Of a stretch of 64,000 bases of DNA, positions 59,501-64,000 are shown piece after piece; within the stretch, counting starts at the first letter, position 1, and each line of letters opens with the position of its first letter. Source of the stretch: Isoetes taiwanensis (lineage: Eukaryota; Streptophyta; Lycopodiopsida; Isoetales; Isoetaceae); the NCBI GenBank assembly GCA_021234155.1, contig JAJEKV010000014.1, forward strand, positions 19,607,513-19,671,512, given 5' to 3'. The notes beneath the pieces are model-generated. The model saw only the letters and a program-made list of their open reading frames with translations, did not search any database and was not told the DNA's origin. A program made the translations under genes and the position numbers.

Positions 59501-60306
59501 ACTCTAATGTCAACCTTGAATGGAGGGATAAGAATCCAGGTGGCAGTGCATGGAAAAAGTTAGACAAAGAACTTTTTATCAAACTAAACTGTTGGTTACT
59601 AAACAATTGTTTCCTCTCAATGCATAATGGTATATGGAGACAGACGAAGGGTATACCCATGGGGTTTGCATCCAGTCCCGGCTGGTGTAACCTCTACTTG
59701 GCATATTTTGAGCTAAGGTTTATAAGTAGGCTGATTACTGCTGGCAAACTTGCTGAGGCAGCAGCTTTCAAAAGTACTTTCAGATATATGGATGACCTCT
59801 TAAGTTTAAATAATCCTTACATTAGGAAATTTGTGGGATTGTTGGAAGGTAGCAAGGACATGGTACTATATAATCTGGATCATTTGGTGATAAAGGATGA
59901 AACAGAATACTGTGACTGGAATACTTCTCTTGGTAGGAAGGCCGATTTTCTTAACATGAGTATTGAGATTCTTGCTCACCACAATGGCACATATATCACG
60001 TATAGGTTTGACAAGAGAAGCAAGTTACCATTTCATGTCTCAAGGTTTGTTAGTGCTGATGGTTGCAGACCGTACCTCATGGCCTGCAATGTTGTTATCT
60101 CACAGATTCAGCCTTATCTCTATGTTCACAGTAACCCTTTGAATGCTGCCAGGGATCTGGTCGGGCTCATAAATCTGTTTATAAGCAAAGGTTTCAGAAA
60201 AAAGGATGTTTGGCATAAAGTACTCAAGGTTATGCACGATGAAAGCTTCCCTGGGCTCAGATTTGACATCAATATACTTATGTTCGAACTTCGTAAACTC
60301 AGGTAA
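53547..60306 (+). CDS. Copy B spliced gene (SAP-like, unknown, RT)
   Basis: Inferred exons: 53547-53867, 56434-57990, 58240-60306; donors CAG|GTTTCT and ACT|GTAAGT; acceptors TTTTCAG and GTGAACAG; all phase 0. Exon 1 (about 107 codons): basic GRPEGAHNKGLTR, then two SAP-like helices (LTRANLIEFLRKNGLE, TKAQLVELCRANGLD) and an acidic tail. Exon 2 (519 residues): no family known to me; landmarks are TLDNCLFDVD, GQKGHMAK (residue 318) and CPFLKCDCDKVCDEKC (343), and it ends in a low-complexity tail. Exon 3 (688 residues): reverse transcriptase with DKAANN (226), LLGIFKAHKGEYRW, DVTKCYENIP (374), GIPMGFASSPGWCNLYL (471), YMDD (516) and ADFLNMSIEI. This order matches Penelope-like elements. No GIY-YIG, APE or integrase domain is visible. 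Both Asp of YMDD and the Asp of DVTKC are present, so catalysis is plausible. The ATG seen in B' is ATT here (53547). Confidence 0.75.
53868..56433 (+). other. Intron 1 of copy B
   Basis: This 2566-bp intron runs from CAG|GTTTCT, just before the exon 1 stop, to TTACTGTTTTCAG|GAAGGC. Joined codons read DDIQPNQ-EGNSNVRQ. The equivalent junction in copy A reads IALNQ-EALLNSN. It contains the conserved island at 54990-55090 and is T-rich overall, as plant introns are. Confidence 0.65.
54990..55090 (+). promoter_or_regulatory. Conserved intron island, copy B
   Basis: A perfect GGCC-GAAA-GGCC hairpin (54996-55007) is followed by CTTACCTG (55022-55029) and TTTTTTGCTGCAGGTAACC (CAG|GTAA at 55080-55086). 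The order and spacing match the island of copy A. The pyrimidine run gives it the look of an acceptor fused to a donor. A further strong donor, CTTG|GTAAGT, lies at 55191, so an optional exon, 55083-55191, is possible; its frame is open but its phases differ from the corresponding stretch in A. Confidence 0.5.
57991..58239 (+). other. Intron 2 of copy B
   Basis: The donor ACT|GTAAGT is close to consensus and the acceptor is GGTGAACAG. The 249-bp interior is T-rich. Joining links the variable tail of exon 2 to IKRRIITSRIDGRLKL, which aligns with RKSRILLMNAEGKWRL of copy A. Confidence 0.65.
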
Positions 60307-60395
60307 TCCAATGATCCTAGTATATTTTGCTTTTATGATACTATTACATGAAGTGTGTAGTATATAGTGATGTTTCATTAGATCTAGTTGGCAGA

Positions 60396-60468
60396 GGGGT
60401 CCCTATGGCATAGGGACCCCCTGTCCTTATGTTTCATTTGGGACCTTCCTCTGCCTTCCGGCAGGAGG
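60396..60468 (+). promoter_or_regulatory. 3'-terminal double hairpin, copy B
   Basis: Hairpin 1: GGGGTCCCTAT (60396-60406) pairs perfectly with ATAGGGACCCC (60410-60420) over a 3-nt loop. Hairpin 2: CCTCTGCC (60448-60455) pairs with GGCAGGAGG (60460-60468) over a TTCC loop with one bulge. They sit 90-160 bp after the reverse-transcriptase stop and just before the T/TA-rich terminus, as in copy A. Confidence 0.75.
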
Positions 60469-60784
60469 GAGGGTTTTATATCTGATCTATATATGTTCTT
60501 ATGTTTGTCGCGCTTATCCGACCGTCCGTTCGAGATCCGACGGCTCACGTGGCTTTGGGACGTATCCTACGGCCGAGATGGCTTGGGAGTTTACATATAA
60601 TATGTGTACCGCGGTCCTACGGTGCAGATTGATCTGATCCTGACCGTCGGTCCGAGATCCGACGGCTCACGTTGCTTTAGATATATCCTACATGATCCTA
60701 CAGTCCAGATTGATCATAATCCTTGGTCCAAGATCCTACGGCTCACATTGCATGCTCGGGCCTTGGTATTTTCAACAACTTTTT

Positions 60785-60885
60785 AGGAAAGGCTTTTAAA
60801 ATTTTTTATGTTATTAGGGAAATTCGAACCCTGGTCATTAACCCCCCAACCCCCCATTCTAACCACTAGACCAAGCATTAATTCT
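60785..60885 (-). mobile_element. tRNA-like sequence or SINE head
   Basis: Read on the minus strand, GCTTGGTCTAGTGGTTAGAATGG contains a pol III A box (TGGTCTAGTGGTTAGA). Forty bases later is a B box (CAGGGTTCGAATTTCCC). Spacing and sequence resemble tRNA-Asp/Glu-like genes, but the region between them is a run of G/T that cannot fold as an anticodon arm. A tRNA-derived SINE or tRNA pseudogene is the best reading. Confidence 0.55.
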
Positions 60886-61026
60886 ATGAATAGTTTATGT
60901 TTCAAATATACTTAAGGGTAATGTCCTAATTTAGATAAAATAGAATATAACATTCTAGTAAGGAAATAGGGAAATACTTCCAGAAAGTTCTAGGATGTTT
61001 TGAAAGTTTCAGAATGTTCCCGGAAG

Positions 61027-61054
61027 TTCTAGAATGTTCTAGAAATTTCTAGAA
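61027..61054. promoter_or_regulatory. Six-unit heat-shock-element-like array
   Basis: Three repeats of TTCnnGAA with exact 2-nt spacing give six alternating units in register: TTC at 61027, 61037 and 61047, and GAA at 61032, 61042 and 61052. That meets the heat shock factor consensus. Similar imperfect units flank it (60978-61026). It arises from a 10-bp repetition of TTCTAGAATG, so it may be accidental. Confidence 0.4.
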
Positions 61055-61542
61055 TGTAAGGGAATCCAGGAGAATTAAAGGGAATCTAAGGAAATCTCAT
61101 AAATTGTAAGAGAATCTAGGAAGATATTTACAAGTCTAAGGGAATCTCTTAAAATCTAGTTGAATCTAAGAAAATCTTGATGAAGTCTTAGAGTTTTTTT
61201 AAGATTTTGCAGAGAGCCACAATAGAATGTTCTAAAATGTTTCATAATAAAGGTGTACAATATAAATCTTGAAAAAAAAATGGTCTAGATGCTCAGGGTA
61301 AGCGCCTCAGTCTAAAAATAGAAAGTGTTTTAGAAATGTTGCACAGATCCAAAATAGATTATTTTGGAAGGTTCTAAATGCTCATGGGTAAGCACCTCCT
61401 AAGAGAATCTAGGGGAATATTCATGAATGCTAAATATAGTACATAGAATGTTGAAGAATATAGAGGAATCACAAAAGAATCTCAGTAGAATCGTTGGTTA
61501 CCTAAAGCACGACAATGCGCCGTAGGACGTGTTAAATCTCTT

Positions 61543-61573
61543 GTATATATATATATATATATATATATTTGTA

Positions 61574-61663
<90 letters not shown>
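61543..61663. repeat. (TA)n tract before B'
   Basis: About 120 bp of almost pure TA with one TTTGTATATATGTA interruption near 61568. It abuts AACGAAGTCTAGGG, the 5' start of copy B'. Confidence 0.97.
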
Positions 61664-61666
<3 letters not shown>

Positions 61667-62599
61667 GAAGTCTAGGGTTAGCCTATGATTTGGCCTAGGT
61701 ACTGATTTTGACCATGGCTGGTCTAAGTTGTATGATCAATTATCAAGATTTTGTTTAATCGTCTTGTTTCATGTGTACTATAGGCACCACTCTGCCTAGG
61801 GGTAGTTTGACTACAAGAACTGTTTCCTAAATGGATCTCTAGAATACTGAACCTTTTGGTTTTTATGGCCAAATGCAGAACCTGTTGTTTCTAGGCATTT
61901 TGATCTCACCCGAATAATCAATTAGCTTTGGGGAACACAAGTATCCAATAGGGTCCCACTGGATAGTGGCTGTTAGCATAACCAACCGTGGTGCTATAAT
62001 CATATGGATTGGTTTTATTATGTAGTGAACCTAGTACTGCTCATAATTTTTGTATTGGTGTCCCCTTATCAAGACACTTAATGGTAGTGTGTTGCTTAAT
62101 TCTATGGCCCCAAGCAACTAGTGTATTCCATGAAATTGGGTGTATTGACCTAGCATTACTGGTGCCCTAATGTCGTTTGACCACCCTCATGTTTTGTGAA
62201 TTCTGTGGTATGTTTTGCCTTTGGGATCAAGTGTAGTGCTCAGCACATGTGAAAATTTGATTGGTGCTGGGTAACGTTTGCCAACGGTTTTTTGTACTGA
62301 ATATTTGTGAACGGTTCTGCTATTTTGATGAACTTTATAGGATGTTGGTAAGTGGGAATGACTAGGATTTCTCCATTGATTTATTTGAGTTACCAACATG
62401 AATGAGAATATGCAGTCAGTATGTTCCTAATGCACTTGGGCGTGGGTTTGCTAGTACAATATGGTAAATTGTGACAAATATAATGTGTTCGAAATATTGT
62501 GGTATACTTTATGACATACGAAATTTCTAGTGAAATACTTAAGCTATTTTCCTGCCCTAATAGTAACGGAATCCTAGACCTTGTGGCGCAGAGCACATC

Positions 62600-62713
62600 A
62601 TGAACTGTTTTCCGGCAGGCAAGATACGCCTATGGATCATTGCCTGGCTAGCAAAAGGCATCGCTCTTGACATCATTACGGGATCACGTCGTCATTGCGA
62701 AATGCTGGCACAG
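62600..62713 (+). other. Candidate 5' exon with upstream ORF (copy B')
   Basis: The same short ORF as in copy B, MNCFPAGKIRLWIIAWLAKG, ends in ...CEMLAQ at the donor CACAG|GTAACT. Splicing to 62858 would bring a stop two codons later (TTA TGA). The initiating ATG of exon 1 overlaps that stop as TTATGA. Confidence 0.4.
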
Positions 62714-62859
62714 GTAACTAACCTCTGGCATTACCCTAATCTTTCTTTTAAACAAATACAGATTATGAGTTTAGACTCAGGTAATGTGATTACGGACGGA
62801 TTAGGGTAGGGACGTCCCTTTAAATAGGCTGCATCCTCTTCGTTTTTGCTATCTCAGTT

Positions 62860-63172
62860 ATGAGCAAAGTGGGCAGACCTGAGGGCGCTCACAATAAGGG
62901 CCTGACCAGGGCAAATCTGATTGAGTTTCTTAGGAAAAATGGCCTGGAGCATGATGCTACGCAGCCCACAAAGGCGCAATTAGTTGAGCTCTGCAGGGCA
63001 AATGGTCTGGATCCCAATAAAGCTAAGAATGACCCTGGGATCAGGAAGTTCATACCAGGTTTTAAGCCATGCAGCAAGATTTCAAAGAGTGTGGATGCAT
63101 CTACTAGCAGCATTGATGTTGTGGCCTTGTCTAATTCCATAGAAGAGGACGATTCTGAGGATGACATACAGC
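62860..63172 (+). CDS. Exon 1 of copy B' (SAP-like protein), intact start
   Basis: It opens with ATG (MSKVGRPEGAHNKGLTR). An acceptor, TTTTTGCTATCTCAG, lies just upstream (62857). The protein differs from copy B at a single residue (GLEHDATQ against GLEHEATQ), plus the start codon. The basic Gly-Arg-Pro start resembles AT-hook-type DNA-contact sequences. The two Leu-rich helices with a Lys-Ala-x-Leu pattern resemble SAP/HeH DNA-binding folds, and the tail is Asp/Glu-rich. The inferred exon ends at the CAG|GTTTCT donor; unspliced it would add VSP and stop at 63192. Its likely role is nucleic-acid binding by the element. Confidence 0.7.
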
Positions 63173-64000
63173 CAAATCAGGTTTCTCCTTAATTTTGTAT
63201 GTGTAATTTTAGGCCATGGATATGGAATCTGCTCTCTAAAGTAGCAAGATATCTTTGGGTGGACATAATTTGTGGCTTTCGTTGTTATCTCCTCTACTGA
63301 TGTTTTCCCTTGAAGAATTATTTTCTTTCTCTGTTATATAAGGTTCCCTGCTCTAGCATTTCGAATTCCTTGTGATGTACTGTCTGTGTATAATTTTAAT
63401 CTCAGATTTCTTGGGAGGTGTTTGAGCAGCATTTCTTGCATTCTACCATTGGTCACATCTGTGTGTCATTTCCAGCATTTCTTGCTTTCTGCCCTGCTCG
63501 ATTTTATTTCCTGTAGTATTATGAATCTGTCCCCTGAGATCTTGTAGTTAAGCATGTAGCAGAACTACAATTATTAGACAGGGTCTGGTTGTCACAAATT
63601 ATTTGGTCATGCTTTTGCTAGTGTATTGGCTATTTTATCTTGGGCCTATATCTGCACCTTATCTATCTTGCTGATGATACTGTAGTAACTTGAATCCGGA
63701 TGTATTTGCATCTGATTATAGGGCTTAGGATTACATGACTGGATAGGTGGTCGGTGCAGGGTATGGTAGTGGAATAGGAAGGATCTTGCTATGATTTTGT
63801 GGAATGCATCACTCCTCTTTATGTGGCTGGCATTATAATATCTGTAACATATGACAACAATGATGGATTTCTATCTGGTATGTTTAAACCAATGGTTTAA
63901 TTGCTGGGAAAAGGAACTCTCTCTTGGTATCACAGATCTATCCTAACTCTGGTATAATGTTTCTGACCCGTTGAGCTAGGCTTTTACATGCTTAGTGGTC

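Larger units (their letters stand above)
52344..60480 (+). mobile_element. Reverse-transcriptase element, copy B
   Basis: An element of about 8.1 kb. It starts CGAAGTCTAGGGTTAGCC directly after (TA)n, as does copy B' at 61664, and ends with two hairpins and GGGTTTTATAT at about 60480. Parts: leader (52344-53280), a candidate 5' exon ending at 53400, a 144-bp intron, exon 1, intron 1 (2566 bp), exon 2, intron 2 (249 bp), exon 3, and a short 3' end. No LTRs, poly(A) or target duplication longer than TA sequence is visible. It is the most intact full copy in the window. Confidence 0.82.
60481..61542. other. Spacer between copies B and B'
   Basis: This is the only long non-element segment within the array. 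It begins with three diverged copies of a GATCCGACGGCTCACGT unit (near 60534, 60656 and 60729), a tRNA-like SINE head in antisense, and a stretch rich in TTCTAGAA and GGAATCT words. I see no gene. Confidence 0.6.
61664..64000 (+). mobile_element. Copy B' (5' part, runs off the window)
   Basis: It repeats copy B from its first base: leader, candidate 5' exon (ending 62713), a 144-bp intron, exon 1 and the start of intron 1. Similarity to B is very high through exon 1 and about 350 bp beyond, then drops to roughly one difference per ten bases by eye near 63600-63900. Exons 2 and 3, if present, lie outside the window. Confidence 0.88.

Noticed and set aside
45005-60306. GIY-YIG or APE endonuclease domain in the RT elements
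   Set aside because: No GIY-YIG, Ser-Asp-His or HNH signature is visible in exons 1-3; a highly diverged domain cannot be excluded without profile searches.
58240-60306. Telomerase reverse transcriptase (TERT)
   Set aside because: There is no TERT T motif or TEN domain I can recognise, and the tandem dispersed copies in (TA)n tracts indicate a mobile element.
52344-60480. Hammerhead ribozyme in the element, as known for some Penelope-like elements
   Set aside because: I looked for CTGANGA followed by GAAA in a plausible three-stem layout in copies A and B and found none; CTGATGA at 54358 has no matching GAAA.
60785-60885. Functional tRNA gene
   Set aside because: A and B boxes are present but the intervening run of G/T cannot form an anticodon arm, so a SINE or pseudogene is more likely.

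Overview
This 64 kb window looks like nuclear DNA of a land plant. It is AT-rich, intron-rich and mostly made of transposable elements. The only complete host gene I can support is DPE2, the cytosolic 4-alpha-glucanotransferase of nocturnal maltose metabolism, on the minus strand at 18006-22915. I could resolve it into 22 coding exons that give a 983-residue protein, with one minor-spliceosome AT-AC intron. Methionine-initiator primer sites, CACTA-type termini and plant-type PIF/Harbinger and Ty3/Gypsy remains agree with a plant. The mix of families makes me lean to a fern or another seed-free plant, but that is inference.

Layout. 1-17 kb: no intact host gene; local duplications, a GC-rich foldback, a tRNA-derived SINE, a decayed PIF/Harbinger transposase, and two non-autonomous LTR retroelements (10505-13190 plus strand, 13490-16149 minus strand) each with paired LTRs and a methionine-tRNA primer site. 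17-23 kb: a foldback MITE and DPE2. 23-34 kb: a broken DDE-like transposase, an acidic exon-like stretch, a decayed FCP1-like phosphatase fragment, and a coiled-coil/zinc-finger ORF. 34-41.8 kb: LINE fragments, a large ACT/AAC microsatellite, a decayed Ty3/Gypsy element and a miniature LTR element (TRIM).

41.8-64 kb is the most unusual part. It is a head-to-tail array of four copies of an unusual reverse-transcriptase element: A (41.8-49.3 kb), A' (49.3-52.28 kb, cut off inside intron 1), B (52.35-60.48 kb) and B' (61.66 kb to the window end). Copies are separated by (TA)n tracts. Each full copy can be read as a spliced gene: exon 1 encodes a short protein with a basic Gly-Arg-Pro-type start and SAP-like helices; a long intron follows; exon 2 encodes a roughly 520-residue Cys-containing protein I cannot assign; a short intron follows; exon 3 encodes a roughly 690-residue reverse transcriptase with Penelope-like features (DKAANN motif, FKAHK motif, YMDD). 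All inferred junctions are phase 0 and agree between the diverged A and B families. B reads open throughout but lacks the exon 1 ATG; A is decayed; A' is truncated; B' has an intact exon 1. Both families share two 3'-terminal hairpins with compensatory changes, and a conserved intron island containing a CAG|GTAAC site that can pair with an upstream CTTACCTG.

The retroelements are scaffolding around DPE2; I see no functional link between them and the host gene. Everything here comes from reading by eye; family assignments rest on motif recognition and no search was run.
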